A DNA stretch of 64,000 nt from Arthrobacter_B sp038069765 (GCF_038069765.1 NZ_JBBPFS010000005.1:124001-188000), one strand, 5' to 3'; numbered from the stretch's first letter, positions 24,618 to 33,013 are shown. Notes: generated by a model from the letters alone, not told the origin. Translations and numbers: made by a program.

Positions 24618-26357
24618 TTAGGATGCCGGCAAATTCGGCAGATTCGGCGTTGCTGAACGGAGCTTCGGCGCAGTGGAGCGGTAGGTGTGTCCGGTGGGTG
24701 TCCTGGTGAGAACTGTGTGCCGTTCCGGCGGCGGTGTCCAGGCAGCGGCAACTTCAACGTGTGCTTCCCAGCCTGGTGCTTCCTTGGCCTGGTTGCAGGC
24801 CTGGCACAGGCCCTGGATGTTCTCCGCGCTGGTGGGCCCGCCTTCGCGGACGGGCTGAACGTGGTCGTAGTGTCGGATGGGTGCTCCGCACCACGGGGTC
24901 CGGCAAACCTGGTCCCGTGCGGCGATCAGTCGGGCCAGGCCGCGGGGTACCAGCCGGGCTCGGGAATCCATCGCGGTGAGCTGTCCGGTGTCCGGTGTGA
25001 CGTAGAGGCGGCGGAGCCAGACTTCGGTCCGCGGATCCGGGCGGGCCGGAGGCGTACCCCAACAGGTGCCTGTACTTTCGGCTGGATGGCCATCAGGTCT
25101 GCCAGCCGGGCGTCCCGGATCTCCCCGGCCTCCCGGACTTCCCGGGCTTCCCGGGCTATTCGTGTCATCCCTACGACCCGGTTCCGATTCCGATTCCGGG
25201 TTTGGTCCGCGGATCAAGTCCCTGGCCCACTGCGCCGGAACGATCCCGTAACCGGCCAGAATCGCCGGTTCCGCCCCGGCCGGGACAAAGGAGCCTGCGG
25301 CTTCCACTGACTCTCGGTCCCGGCTTTGCCCCTGTTCCTGCTCGCGTTCCTGTTGCTGCTCGCGTTCCTGTTGCTGCGCCTTTTCCTGGTGCCGTTCGTG
25401 TTTCCGCTGGGCCTTGTCTTCCTGCGGCAGGATTCCGTCTTCCGGCGGCAGGATTCCGTGCAGCAGAGCCTGATCCGTCATGATCAGCTGCACCTCAACC
25501 CGGACATCCTCCGCCCGAGCCTGCCCGGTGGTGCGTTCCACGAACGTGTCGGCCATGATCTGGCCCTTCGACCGGGGGTCCCCGGTTGCCCGGAGCCGGT
25601 CCGCTTCCCGCGTCAGGGCCGCATACACGCCCACTCCCTGGGATACCGGCAGCAGGGCCGTCACCCACGTCATGGTGTCCGGCGCCGGCCGGCAGGACAC
25701 AAACCGCTCCGAGACCGCATGCGCAGCACGCTTCACCACCGCATGCGGATCCAGACCGTAGGACAGGGACTTGATCCTCGCGATCAGCTGCCGGTCCCCG
25801 AGCTGCTCCAACTCACCCGGATCCCCGGCCACCAGTTCATCAACCCTTTGCCGGTCGGCCAGGGACAGGCAGGCGGTCTCCCGGACCAGGACCGTGGCCC
25901 GCCACTCACTGATCACCCCGATAGTCAGCGCGTGCAGGGTATGGGGCATTTCCGTGGTGAGGATCCGGGCCAGGCCCAGCAGCTTCGCCCCGTTGTGCGG
26001 GGACTCCCGCCGGGCCAGGGCGATCTGCGCGGCAACACCCTTCCCCAGCTGATCAGCCTTCAGCCCGGCGGCGGCCTGGGCGGTGCGGATGGAAGCATCA
26101 AAGGCAGCCGCGGCACGGGCCTGCGCAGCCGTGATGACATTCTTGAGGTCCTCCAGAGCACGGATCTCATCGATCAGCCGCACCCGCTCCGCCGTCTCCA
26201 GCGCCGCAGGGTTCCCTGCCGGTTCGAACGCTGCCGGGCACTTGGCGGGTTCCGAAGCTTTCGCCGATCCCGCTGTTGCCGGAGAGCCGGCAGTAGTGGC
26301 CGCTTCGCTTCGGGTGACTTCGTCCTCAACAGCTGGGGAGTAGTACATATCTTCCAT
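24618..26357 (-). CDS. DUF222 / HNH endonuclease-domain protein
   Basis: A member of the multi-copy actinobacterial DUF222-HNH family. The N-terminal half (to about 270) is the helical DUF222 region (VRLIDEIRALEDLKNVI, AAQIALARRESP). A variable, low-complexity middle is Gln/Glu-rich, then Gly/Pro-rich. The HNH domain near the C-terminus (CRTPWCGAPIRHYDHVQP ... LCQACNQAKE) has the His-Asn-His and paired CxxC framework. The ATG is used; a GTG six codons earlier is possible. It meets nei tail to tail, 11 nt apart. Function is unproved; these genes are often thought to be mobile or homing-type nucleases. Confidence 0.88.
   Translation of the reverse strand: MEDMYYSPAVEDEVTRSEAATTAGSPATAGSAKASEPAKCPAAFEPAGNPAALETAERVRLIDEIRALEDLKNVITAAQARAAAAFDASIRTAQAAAGLKADQLGKGVAAQIALARRESPHNGAKLLGLARILTTEMPHTLHALTIGVISEWRATVLVRETACLSLADRQRVDELVAGDPGELEQLGDRQLIARIKSLSYGLDPHAVVKRAAHAVSERFVSCRPAPDTMTWVTALLPVSQGVGVYAALTREADRLRATGDPRSKGQIMADTFVERTTGQARAEDVRVEVQLIMTDQALLHGILPPEDGILPQEDKAQRKHERHQEKAQQQEREQQQEREQEQGQSRDRESVEAAGSFVPAGAEPAILAGYGIVPAQWARDLIRGPNPESESEPGRRDDTNSPGSPGSPGGRGDPGRPAGRPDGHPAESTGTCWGTPPARPDPRTEVWLRRLYVTPDTGQLTAMDSRARLVPRGLARLIAARDQVCRTPWCGAPIRHYDHVQPVREGGPTSAENIQGLCQACNQAKEAPGWEAHVEVAAAWTPPPERHTVLTRTPTGHTYRSTAPKLRSATPNLPNLPAS
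25341..25376. repeat. 18-bp tandem duplication inside the HNH gene
   Basis: Two exact copies of CTCGCGTTCCTGTTGCTG lie head to tail, encoding a duplicated Gln/Glu-rich hexapeptide in the low-complexity middle. A second near-duplication, around GGCGGCAGGATTCCGT, lies at about 25424-25460. Confidence 0.85.
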
Positions 26358-26749
26358 TTTAGTGAGATAGACCACTGTTTTCGGGGAATCAGCCTACCGG
26401 TCACCTACTCGACTTGTCCGAGAAAATACTCCCGCATCGATTCGTATGGATTCGGGGCTGTCCGGGTTGCTTGGAGCGACCCGGGTTGCTTGGAGCGGCG
26501 GCGGGAAGCTGGCGGTCGTCTGGTCTCAGAACCGCCTTGGACAGGGGAATGCGACAGGGGAGTGCGACAGGGGAGGGCTCAGTGCCGGTTCAGGGCTCAG
26601 CGCCGGTTCAGGGAGGCGAAAGAGGAGGAGGTTACGGGACGCCGTCGTATGTCTAAGCCAGACGAACCGGACCACAAGAGCCGATACAGCCGTTCTGCGT
26701 CAGGGAAGAGTTGTGCGAAGAGAAAGCGCTTTAGGCCGACAGCTTCGCT
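26358..26749. repeat. gene-free gap carrying four short tandem repeats
   Basis: No convincing gene lies in these 392 nt. They hold four head-to-tail repeats: CCGGGTTGCTTGGAGCG twice at 26462-26497 (19-nt period); ACAGGGGANTGCG about 2.5 times from 26541 (13-nt period); GGCTCAGNGCCGGTTCAG twice at 26576-26611 (18-nt period); and CGCTTTAGGCCGNCAGCTT twice at 26727-26764 (19-nt period), the last running over the fur stop codon. Frames across the gap are short and have no ribosome site. The density of repeats suggests unconstrained, slippage-prone DNA. Confidence 0.85.
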
Positions 26750-27214
26750 TTAGGCCGGCAGCTTCAGGCAGCCGGCACAGGTTCCCCGCAGCACCACCTG
26801 TGCGGAATCCACGCGCGCTCCGGGGATTTCGATATCCAGCAGCGGCGGTACTTCGCTGCCTGAGGGAACGTCGGTAATGGTCCCGCACTCCCGGCAGAGG
26901 AAATGGTGGTGGTCTCCGCCGTTCAGCTCGTACAGGGTGGTTCCGGGTCCGGCCTGCACCACCTGGACGAGTCCCGCGTCCACCAGCGCCCGCAGGGCGT
27001 TGTAGACACTTGTGCGCTGAACACCCCCGCCGTCCACTGCCAGCATTCCCGCCAGATCGTCCGCCGACCTGTGGCCGCCAGACGCTGCGAGGGCCCGGTA
27101 GACGTCCAGACGGGGAATGGTGGCGCGGAGGCCTTCCCGGCGCAGTGCCGCACTCACCTGGTCCGCGGTCAGCGGCAACCCGGTGGAGCTTGTTGGAGCT
27201 TCGGGCTGGGGCAT
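26750..27214 (-). CDS. Fur-family transcriptional regulator
   Basis: Metal- or peroxide-sensing repressor. A winged helix-turn-helix (LRREGLRATIPRLDVYRAL ... RTSVYNALRALVDAGLV) is followed by the dimer domain with the metal-site HHH in GDHHHFLCRECG. Two CxxC pairs (CREC and CAGC) form the structural zinc site. The ATG (MPQPEAP) is chosen because a near-perfect GGAGGTG lies eight bases upstream; longer readings start in non-coding DNA. Length 154 is normal. No catalase or metal-uptake gene is adjacent, so the branch (Fur, FurA/PerR or Zur) is not determined. Confidence 0.92.
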   Translation of the reverse strand: MPQPEAPTSSTGLPLTADQVSAALRREGLRATIPRLDVYRALAASGGHRSADDLAGMLAVDGGGVQRTSVYNALRALVDAGLVQVVQAGPGTTLYELNGGDHHHFLCRECGTITDVPSGSEVPPLLDIEIPGARVDSAQVVLRGTCAGCLKLPA

Positions 27215-27330
27215 CTCGTTCACCTCCGCGGAGCTGGTGGGCTGGATCATGGAAAAGTCTAACGGTCCCGGGGGAGCGGGAAGCGGAAGGCGCAGGGGGT
27301 GCAAACAAGAGTGGACAAGGCCGGGCAAAG

Positions 27331-27359
27331 AAAAAGGCCCCCCGCAGAAGCGGAGGACC
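27331..27359 (-). terminator. terminator of tRNA-Gly
   Basis: On the minus strand a 10-bp stem (GGTCCTCCGC/GCGGGGGGCC, two G-T pairs) with a 4-nt loop is followed by CTTTTTCTTT. It ends the tRNA-Gly transcript upstream of the leftward fur gene. Confidence 0.85.
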
Positions 27360-27395
27360 CTTTCGAAGCCGGCTGCTGCCGGTTATATTTTGCAG

Positions 27396-27466
27396 AGGGG
27401 ATGACGGGAATCGAACCCGCGTGATCAGTTTGGAAAACTGAGGCTCTACCATTGAGCTACATCCCC
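27396..27466 (-). tRNA. tRNA-Gly (TCC)
   Basis: Acceptor GGGGATG/CATCCCC, D-arm GCTC...GAGC, anticodon stem TCAGT/ACTGA with loop TTTCCAA giving TCC, T-arm GCGGG/CCCGT. It is 71 nt long with discriminator T; no CCA is encoded. Confidence 0.96.
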
Positions 27467-27561
27467 GGCGCCCTAAGGCAGGTTTTACCTTAGCACGGGA
27501 AATCAGCGGTTCGGTAATCCAATCCCGAACCACACCTGAGGGAGGGCCGGGCCACACTCAA

Positions 27562-27592
27562 TTGTGCACAAGGCCCTGCATGCCGGTAGGCT
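27562..27592 (+). promoter_or_regulatory. candidate promoter of tRNA-Pro
   Basis: TTGTGC and TAGGCT are 19 nt apart, the second ending 14 nt before the mature tRNA-Pro. The spacing is slightly long. A 6-bp hairpin CTAAGG...CCTTAG (near 27472-27495) lies on the tRNA-Gly side of the same gap. Confidence 0.35.
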
Positions 27593-27606
27593 GTCAGGTG
27601 CACTGA

Positions 27607-27680
27607 CGGGGTGTAGCTCAGCTTGGAAGAGCGCCTGCTTTGGGAGCAGGAAGTCGCAGGTTCAAATCCTGTCACCCCGA
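27607..27680 (+). tRNA. tRNA-Pro (TGG)
   Basis: Acceptor CGGGGTG/CACCCCG, D-arm GCTC...GAGC, anticodon stem CCTGC/GCAGG with loop TTTGGGA giving TGG, T-arm GCAGG/CCTGT, discriminator A. No CCA is encoded. It lies 55 nt upstream of the tig start. Confidence 0.96.
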
Positions 27681-27735
27681 CTCTGTAGTACACATGGTGC
27701 AGACCCAATCCCAGAACCCTCAGGAGAACTACGCT

Positions 27736-29106
27736 GTGAAGAGCGCTGTAGAAAACCTCACACCCACGCGGGTAAAGCTCGTTGTCGAAGTTCCGTTTGA
27801 GGAATTGAAGCCGAGCATCGAAGAGGCCTACAAGACCATCGCCACCCAGGTGCAGGTGCCTGGCTTCCGCAAGGGCAAGGTCCCCAACAGGCTCATCGAC
27901 CAGCGCGTCGGCCGCGGCTACGTTCTGGAAACCGCCATCAATGACGGCCTGAACGGTTTTTACCAGGAAGCTGTATCGGAAACGGGTATCCGTCCGATGA
28001 GCCGCCCCGAGGTTGAAATCAGCGAAGTTCCGGACCCGGCAACCGACGAGGGCCAGCTGGTCTTCAACGTCGAGCTGGACATCCGCCCGGAAATCGAACT
28101 CCCGGACTACTCCGGCCTCGAGGTCACCGTCGAGCCGGCTGAAGCCTCCGACGACGACGTCACCAAGGCACTGGACGAACTGCGCGGCCGCTTCGGCACG
28201 CTCAAGAGCGTTGACCGTCCCGCCGCCGACGGCGACTTCCTCACCATGGATCTCGTTGCCAAGGTTGGCGACGAGGAAATCGATTCCGCTGCAGACCTTT
28301 CCTACCAGGTAGGCGCAGGCACCATGCTCGAGGGTATGGACGAAGCAGTCACCGGCCTGTCCGCTGACGAATCGGCAACCTTCGAGACGAAGCTGGCCGG
28401 CGGCGAGCACGCCGGCGAAGACGCCACCGTCACGGTGACCGTCAAGGCTGTCAAGGAGCGCGAGCTTCCCGAGGCCGACGACGACTTCGCCCAGCTGGCC
28501 AGCGAATTCGACACCATCGAAGAACTTCGCGAAGACCTGACCAAGCGCGCAGCAGAGTCCAAGCTGATGGAGCAGGGCGTCGAGGCCCGCGACAAGGTCC
28601 TGGAGAAGCTGCTGGAAATGATCGAGGTTCCGGTTCCGGAGTCCGTCATCGAAGAGCAGCTGGAGCAGCACTTCAGCTCGGAGAGCGCGCAGTCCCAGGG
28701 CGAAGACCACGACACCGAAGAGCACCGCGCCGAAGTTCGCGAGAACACCGCAGCTGCCTTCAAGAACGAAATCATCCTTGACGCTGTTGCCGACAAGGAA
28801 GAGGTAGGTGTCAGCCAGAACGAGCTGATCGACTACATCGTCTCCGCTGCCGGCCAGTACGGCATGGATCCGAACCAGTTCGCCCAGCTGATTGACCAGA
28901 GCGGCCAGGTCCCGATGATGGTTGGCGAAGTCCGCCGCCGCAAGGCCCTTGCCAAGGTCCTCGAGCAGGCCAAGGTCACCGACACCGCAGGCGTTGAGAT
29001 CGACCTCAGCGACTTCGTCCGCCCCGCCGGCGAAGAAGCACCCGCTGCGGAAGCCGAAGCCCCCGAGGCCGAGGTTGCCGAAGAGTCCAAGGGCGACAAG
29101 GCATAA
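27736..29106 (+). CDS. tig: trigger factor
   Basis: Ribosome-bound chaperone and peptidyl-prolyl isomerase. The N-terminal ribosome-docking domain carries the signature GFRKGKVP (about 46-53). The central FKBP domain spans about 155-245 (GDFLTMDLVAKVGDEE ... LEGMDEAVTGL). The C-terminal chaperone arms end in an Ala/Glu-rich acidic tail. The start is GTG (VKSAVENLTPTR), preceded by AGGAGA eight bases upstream; longer readings run into tRNA-Pro. Length 456 is typical. It is followed by a terminator and then clpP1-clpP2, the conserved actinobacterial order linking folding and proteolysis. Confidence 0.97.
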   Translation: MKSAVENLTPTRVKLVVEVPFEELKPSIEEAYKTIATQVQVPGFRKGKVPNRLIDQRVGRGYVLETAINDGLNGFYQEAVSETGIRPMSRPEVEISEVPDPATDEGQLVFNVELDIRPEIELPDYSGLEVTVEPAEASDDDVTKALDELRGRFGTLKSVDRPAADGDFLTMDLVAKVGDEEIDSAADLSYQVGAGTMLEGMDEAVTGLSADESATFETKLAGGEHAGEDATVTVTVKAVKERELPEADDDFAQLASEFDTIEELREDLTKRAAESKLMEQGVEARDKVLEKLLEMIEVPVPESVIEEQLEQHFSSESAQSQGEDHDTEEHRAEVRENTAAAFKNEIILDAVADKEEVGVSQNELIDYIVSAAGQYGMDPNQFAQLIDQSGQVPMMVGEVRRRKALAKVLEQAKVTDTAGVEIDLSDFVRPAGEEAPAAEAEAPEAEVAEESKGDKA

Positions 29107-29140
29107 TTTCCCCTCCGGGAGAAAACTGATTCACCGATGT

Positions 29141-29170
29141 GCGCCGCTTGCCCGAAAGGGCGGGCGGCGC
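29141..29170 (+). terminator. tig terminator
   Basis: A 13-bp stem (two G-T pairs) closed by a GAAA tetraloop, followed by CGTCGTTT, 35 nt after the tig stop. The rest of the 293-nt gap to clpP1 should hold the clpP promoter. Confidence 0.85.
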
Positions 29171-29353
29171 CGTCGTTTAACCGGTGCTGAACGGAGTGCA
29201 CGCGAGGCACCGGCTGCCGCTGGCCCTGTGATTTGCCCTTCTGCAGGCTGTGACGGGCATCGTGCGCCGTCAGCGAACAGCCCGCAAATCGGGAGCAGAT
29301 CGCTGCCCTGACAGGTTAGTGTCCTAGGAGAGATAAACGGCGGGACCAGCTGA

Positions 29354-29364
29354 CGCGGTTAGCG
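29354..29364 (+). promoter_or_regulatory. candidate ClgR operator upstream of clpP1
   Basis: CGC-GGTTA-GCG matches the CGC-N5-GCG core of the ClgR activator site that controls clp genes in other actinobacteria; flanking bases fit the fuller consensus only in part. It lies 36 nt before the clpP1 start. Upstream, CTGACA (29308-29313) and AGATAA 17 nt later are a possible promoter. Being so close to the start codon, the site may also overlap the transcript's 5' end. Confidence 0.4.
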
Positions 29365-29399
29365 GTTCTGTACCCCGCCAGAGCGAGAGGTCACTCAGT

Positions 29400-30047
29400 A
29401 TGGCAATTGCACCCAACACACCCACAATGGCAACGGTGGACCCGGCGAGCCGGGACGACTACATCTACAATCGTCTGCTGCGCGAGCGGATCATTTGGTT
29501 GGGCTCGGAAGTGCGTGACGACAACGCCAACGCCATCTGCTCTCAGCTGCTGCTGCTCTCCGCAGAGGATCCCGACAAGGATATCTTCCTGTACATCAAC
29601 TCTCCCGGCGGATCCGTGACGGCCGGCATGGCCATCTACGACACGATGCAGTTCATCCCGAACGACGTCGTCACCGTGGCAACGGGCCTGGCCGCCTCCA
29701 TGGGACAGTTCCTGCTCTCCTCCGGCACCAAGGGCAAGCGCTACGCAACGCCCCACGCCCGCATCCTCATGCACCAGCCTTCCGGCGGCATCGGCGGCAC
29801 CGCTTCCGATATCCGCATCCAGGCAGAACTGATTCTTCACATGAAGCAGGTCATGGCCGAACTGACGGCTGAGCAGACCGGCCAGACTGTCGAGACCATC
29901 CTGAAGGACAACGACCGCGACAAGTGGTTCACGGCCCAGGAAGCACTGGAGTACGGCTTCTTTGACAAGATCTCCGCACACGCCGGCGGCGTCACCGGCG
30001 GCGGCGGAACTGACCAGGACAAGGGCGCAGCCCCGGTCGAGGACTAA
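29400..30047 (+). CDS. clpP1: ATP-dependent Clp protease proteolytic subunit 1
   Basis: Serine peptidase of the ClpP1P2 tetradecamer, which with ClpX or ClpC degrades tagged and misfolded proteins. The catalytic triad is visible as Ser100 (GLAASMGQF), His125 (ILMHQPSGG) and Asp174 (NDRDKWF). The oxyanion Gly strand SPGGSVTAG is present. Length 215 includes a short N-terminal propeptide (cleavage before about residue 14 is likely) and a Gly-rich tail GGVTGGGGTD. The start is ATG with GAGAGG upstream. clpP2 follows after 47 nt. Confidence 0.97.
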   Translation: MAIAPNTPTMATVDPASRDDYIYNRLLRERIIWLGSEVRDDNANAICSQLLLLSAEDPDKDIFLYINSPGGSVTAGMAIYDTMQFIPNDVVTVATGLAASMGQFLLSSGTKGKRYATPHARILMHQPSGGIGGTASDIRIQAELILHMKQVMAELTAEQTGQTVETILKDNDRDKWFTAQEALEYGFFDKISAHAGGVTGGGGTDQDKGAAPVED

Positions 30048-30094
30048 CGCTTCCTCCCAAGCCAGCGCACCTTTTTAGACTTCAGGAGTATTCA

Positions 30095-30766
30095 ATGAAC
30101 ACCAATTTCGGAACCGCAGGCGGATCCGCGCCGCAGATGCCGTCCAGCCGGTACGTGCTGCCGCAGTTCGAGGAGCGCACGCCCTACGGCTTCAAGCGCC
30201 AGGACCCCTACACCAAGCTGTTCGAGGACCGCATCATCTTCCTGGGTGTCCAGGTTGACGACGCCTCGGCAGACGATGTGATGGCCCAGCTGCTGGTGCT
30301 TGAGTCCAGTGACCCGGACCGCGACATCACCCTGTACATCAACTCCCCGGGCGGCTCGTTCACGGCCATGACGGCCATTTACGACACCATGCAGTACATC
30401 CGTCCCGAAATCCAGACGGTCTGCCTGGGCCAGGCTGCCAGTGCCGCAGCCGTGCTGCTGGCCGCAGGTACGCCGGGCAAGCGCCTGGCCCTGCCGAACG
30501 CCCGCGTCCTGATCCACCAGCCCGCCCTCGGCGGCGGCGAGCGTGGACAGGCATCGGACCTGGAAATCCAGGCCGCCGAGGTCATGCGCATGCGCACCTG
30601 GCTGGAAGACACGCTGGCACTGCACTCGAACCACACGTCCGAGGAAGTGAACCGGGACATCGAACGCGACAAGATCCTCACCGCTGCCAGTGCCCTGGAG
30701 TACGGACTGATCGACCAGGTCCTTGACTCCCGCAAGATCAAGACACCGGCGATCAACCGGATGTGA
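30095..30766 (+). CDS. clpP2: ATP-dependent Clp protease proteolytic subunit 2
   Basis: Second subunit of the actinobacterial hetero-oligomeric ClpP. The triad is Ser116 (GQAASAAAVLL), His141 (VLIHQPALGG) and Asp192 (ERDKIL). SPGGSFTAM is the substrate-strand motif. The N-terminal 30 residues are a likely propeptide. The start is ATG with AGGAG six bases upstream. It shares a transcript with clpP1 and is followed by a 14-bp terminator hairpin before clpX, so clpX probably has its own promoter or depends on read-through. Confidence 0.97.
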   Translation: MNTNFGTAGGSAPQMPSSRYVLPQFEERTPYGFKRQDPYTKLFEDRIIFLGVQVDDASADDVMAQLLVLESSDPDRDITLYINSPGGSFTAMTAIYDTMQYIRPEIQTVCLGQAASAAAVLLAAGTPGKRLALPNARVLIHQPALGGGERGQASDLEIQAAEVMRMRTWLEDTLALHSNHTSEEVNRDIERDKILTAASALEYGLIDQVLDSRKIKTPAINRM

Positions 30767-30772
30767 CGCTTT

Positions 30773-30814
30773 CGAAAGGCCCGTGGCGCGGAAATACGCA
30801 CCACGGGCCTTTCG
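30773..30814 (+). terminator. clpP1P2 terminator
   Basis: Perfect 14-bp arms CGAAAGGCCCGTGG/CCACGGGCCTTTCG with a 14-nt loop, seven nt after the clpP2 stop. Confidence 0.85.
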
Positions 30815-30862
30815 GTGGCTGAATCGCCGGGCCAATTGTCCTAGAGTGGAGCATGGCTGACT

Positions 30863-30894
30863 GGCATCAGTTCGTCCCGCACGGGACGGATGCC
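30863..30894. promoter_or_regulatory. hairpin or operator in the clpX leader
   Basis: CGTCCCG-CA-CGGGACG (30873-30888) is flanked by GGCATC and GATGCC, which extend the stem to 13 pairs with a 4-nt one-sided bulge. It lies 40 nt before the clpX start, in the gap after the clpP2 terminator. It could be an RNA structure controlling translation or a DNA operator. Confidence 0.5.
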
Positions 30895-30934
30895 GGCGCT
30901 GTTGGAACGATGGACCATTTAAGGGGACTGAATT

Positions 30935-32227
30935 ATGGCTCGCATTGGTGAGAGCACCGATCTGCTCAAGTGCTCTTTCTGTGGAAAAAGCCAGAAGCAG
31001 GTCCGCAAGCTCATTGCCGGCCCCGGAGTCTACATCTGCGACGAGTGCATTGACCTGTGCAACGAGATCATCGAAGAGGAGCTCTCCGAAGTAGCGGATC
31101 TGGGCACGTTTGAGCTGCCCAAGCCGCGGGAGATCTTTGATTCCCTGCAGGAATACGTGATCGGCCAGGAACCTGCCAAGCGTTCCCTCGCCGTCGCCGT
31201 CTATAACCATTACAAGCGCATCCAGGCCGGCCACGCCCCGCGCAACACCGGAAACCTCTCCGACGCCGTCATGTCGGATGAAGTGGAGATCGGCAAGTCC
31301 AACATCCTGCTGATCGGTCCCACGGGCTGCGGAAAGACCTACCTCGCCCAGACCCTGGCCCGCCGGCTGAACGTACCCTTCGCCGTCGCGGATGCCACTG
31401 CTCTCACGGAAGCCGGCTACGTCGGTGAGGACGTGGAGAACATCCTGCTCAAGCTCATCCAGGCCGCCGACTACGACGTCAAGAAGGCTGAGCAGGGCAT
31501 CATCTACATCGACGAGATCGACAAGATCTCGCGCAAGAGTGAAAACCCGTCCATCACCCGCGACGTCTCCGGTGAAGGCGTGCAGCAGGCCCTGCTGAAG
31601 ATCCTTGAAGGCACGGTGGCCTCCGTTCCGCCGCAGGGCGGCCGCAAGCATCCGCACCAGGAATTTATCCAGATCGACACCACCAACGTGCTGTTCATCG
31701 TGGCCGGCGCCTTTGCGGGGCTGGAAGAAATCATCGGCTCCCGGTCCGGCCGCAAGGGCATCGGTTTCGGCGCCCCGCTGAACGAGAACGCCAAGGAAGC
31801 CGATTCCTACGCCGACGTTATGCCCGAAGACCTGCTGAAGTTCGGCCTGATCCCGGAATTCATCGGCCGCCTTCCCGTCATCACCACCGTTTCCAGCCTG
31901 GACCGGACCGCGCTGATCCGGATCCTGACCGAGCCGAAGAACGCGCTGGTCAAGCAGTTCCAGAAGATGTTCCAACTCGACGGCGTTGAGCTCACCTTTG
32001 AGCCTGCCGCCCTGGACGCCATCGCCGACGCCGCGCTGTCCCGCGGCACCGGCGCCCGCGGGCTGCGAGCCATCCTCGAAGAAGTGCTGCTGCCGGTCAT
32101 GTTCGACCTGCCCAGCCGTGACGACGTAGCCACCGTGGTCATCACCGAGGAAGTTGTCACGCAGAAGGCCGAGCCCACGCTGATCTCCCAGGCCGTCGCC
32201 ACAAAACGGCGGAACAAATCAGCCTAG
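30935..32227 (+). CDS. clpX: ATP-dependent Clp protease ATP-binding subunit ClpX
   Basis: AAA+ unfoldase that recognises substrates and feeds ClpP1P2. The N-terminal zinc domain has Cys13, 16, 35 and 38 (CSFC...CDEC). The AAA+ module has Walker A GPTGCGKT (about 130), Walker B IIYIDEIDKI, pore loop GYVGEDVE and sensor-2 GARGLR. IGF-type loop residues for ClpP docking lie around GRKGIGFGAP. Length 430 is typical. The start is ATG with AAGGGG upstream. The downstream TTG-started DsbA-type gene follows after 84 nt. Confidence 0.98.
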   Translation: MARIGESTDLLKCSFCGKSQKQVRKLIAGPGVYICDECIDLCNEIIEEELSEVADLGTFELPKPREIFDSLQEYVIGQEPAKRSLAVAVYNHYKRIQAGHAPRNTGNLSDAVMSDEVEIGKSNILLIGPTGCGKTYLAQTLARRLNVPFAVADATALTEAGYVGEDVENILLKLIQAADYDVKKAEQGIIYIDEIDKISRKSENPSITRDVSGEGVQQALLKILEGTVASVPPQGGRKHPHQEFIQIDTTNVLFIVAGAFAGLEEIIGSRSGRKGIGFGAPLNENAKEADSYADVMPEDLLKFGLIPEFIGRLPVITTVSSLDRTALIRILTEPKNALVKQFQKMFQLDGVELTFEPAALDAIADAALSRGTGARGLRAILEEVLLPVMFDLPSRDDVATVVITEEVVTQKAEPTLISQAVATKRRNKSA

Positions 32228-32311
32228 ACCGCGGTTGGCTCCGGTAACTGCTGCTTGCACCGGCAAGCCCGCGGCGGGCTGCGGCCCGCATAACCCTTGA
32301 AGGAGTATGCC

Positions 32312-32926
32312 TTGACCTCACCCGACGCTGCGAAAGCCGATTTCTGGTTCGATCCGATGTGCCCGTTTGCCTGGGTCACGTCGCGCTGGATGGACGAAGT
32401 GGAGACGGTACGCGATGTCAGCACAGACTGGCACGTCATGAGCCTGTCCGTCCTGAATGAAGGCCGCGACCTGCCGGAGGCCTACCAGGAACGGATGAAG
32501 GCTGCCTGGGGCCCGGTTCGTGTCATCACCGCTGCCGCCGAACTGCACGGGGACGAGTACATCAAGAAGCTGTACGACGCGATGGGCACCCGGATTCACA
32601 TCGGCGGATACGAGGATTTCGCCGTCGTCATCCGCGAGGCGCTGGAAGAGGTTGGCCTGCCCGCCGAGCTCGCCAAGTATGCAGACACGGACGAGTACGA
32701 CGTCCAGCTCCGTGCCTCGCACCAGGAAGGCATCTCCAAGGTGGGCGACGACGTCGGAACCCCCGTGGTGGCCTTCAACGGTACCGCCTTCTTTGGGCCG
32801 GTGCTGACGCGGATCCCGCGGGGAGAGGAAGCAGGCCGGATGTTCGACGGCGCACTCATGCTGGCCTCGAACCCCGCCTTCTTCGAAATCAAGCGCAGCC
32901 GCACGGAGAGCCCCCAGTTCGACTAA
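32312..32926 (+). CDS. DsbA-family protein of the mycothiol-dependent nitroreductase type, monothiol
   Basis: A 204-residue cytosolic thioredoxin-fold protein close to mycobacterial Rv2466c (mycothiol-dependent reductase, which has CPWC). Shared features: ADFWFDPMCPFAW, HVMSLSVLNEGRDLP, AAWGPVRVI, GTPVVAFNGTAFFGPVL with the cis-Pro region, IPRGEEAG, and the C-terminus TESPQFD. Here the active site is Cys17-Pro-Phe-Ala20, so the second Cys is missing. The start is TTG, with GAAGGAG six to seven bases upstream; an in-frame TTG five codons earlier overlaps that ribosome site. A strong bidirectional terminator follows. Confidence 0.88.
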   Translation: MTSPDAAKADFWFDPMCPFAWVTSRWMDEVETVRDVSTDWHVMSLSVLNEGRDLPEAYQERMKAAWGPVRVITAAAELHGDEYIKKLYDAMGTRIHIGGYEDFAVVIREALEEVGLPAELAKYADTDEYDVQLRASHQEGISKVGDDVGTPVVAFNGTAFFGPVLTRIPRGEEAGRMFDGALMLASNPAFFEIKRSRTESPQFD

Positions 32927-32972
32927 GCGGCACCGCCAGGCGCCGATAATTCAAATAATCACAGTTGTTAAC

Positions 32973-33013
32973 AGGGAGAACGCCCGGCCGGAATCCGGCC
33001 GGGCGTTCTCCCT
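32973..33013. terminator. bidirectional terminator
   Basis: Perfect 19-bp arms beginning AGGGAGAACGCCCGG, with a 3-nt loop, between convergent genes dsbA-like and valS. Confidence 0.92.

Noticed and set aside
26446..26877. A 143-codon plus-strand frame across the repeats upstream of the HNH gene
   Set aside because: It crosses four tandem repeats and the fur 3' end, with no ribosome site and no conserved-looking segment.
26750..27214. Calling the Fur protein FurA/PerR with a catalase partner
   Set aside because: No katG or katA lies in the window. The residues seen are common to several Fur branches.
27396..27680. tRNA genes as integration sites of a mobile element
   Set aside because: No integrase, direct repeat of a tRNA 3' end or foreign gene block is found beside any of the six tRNA genes.
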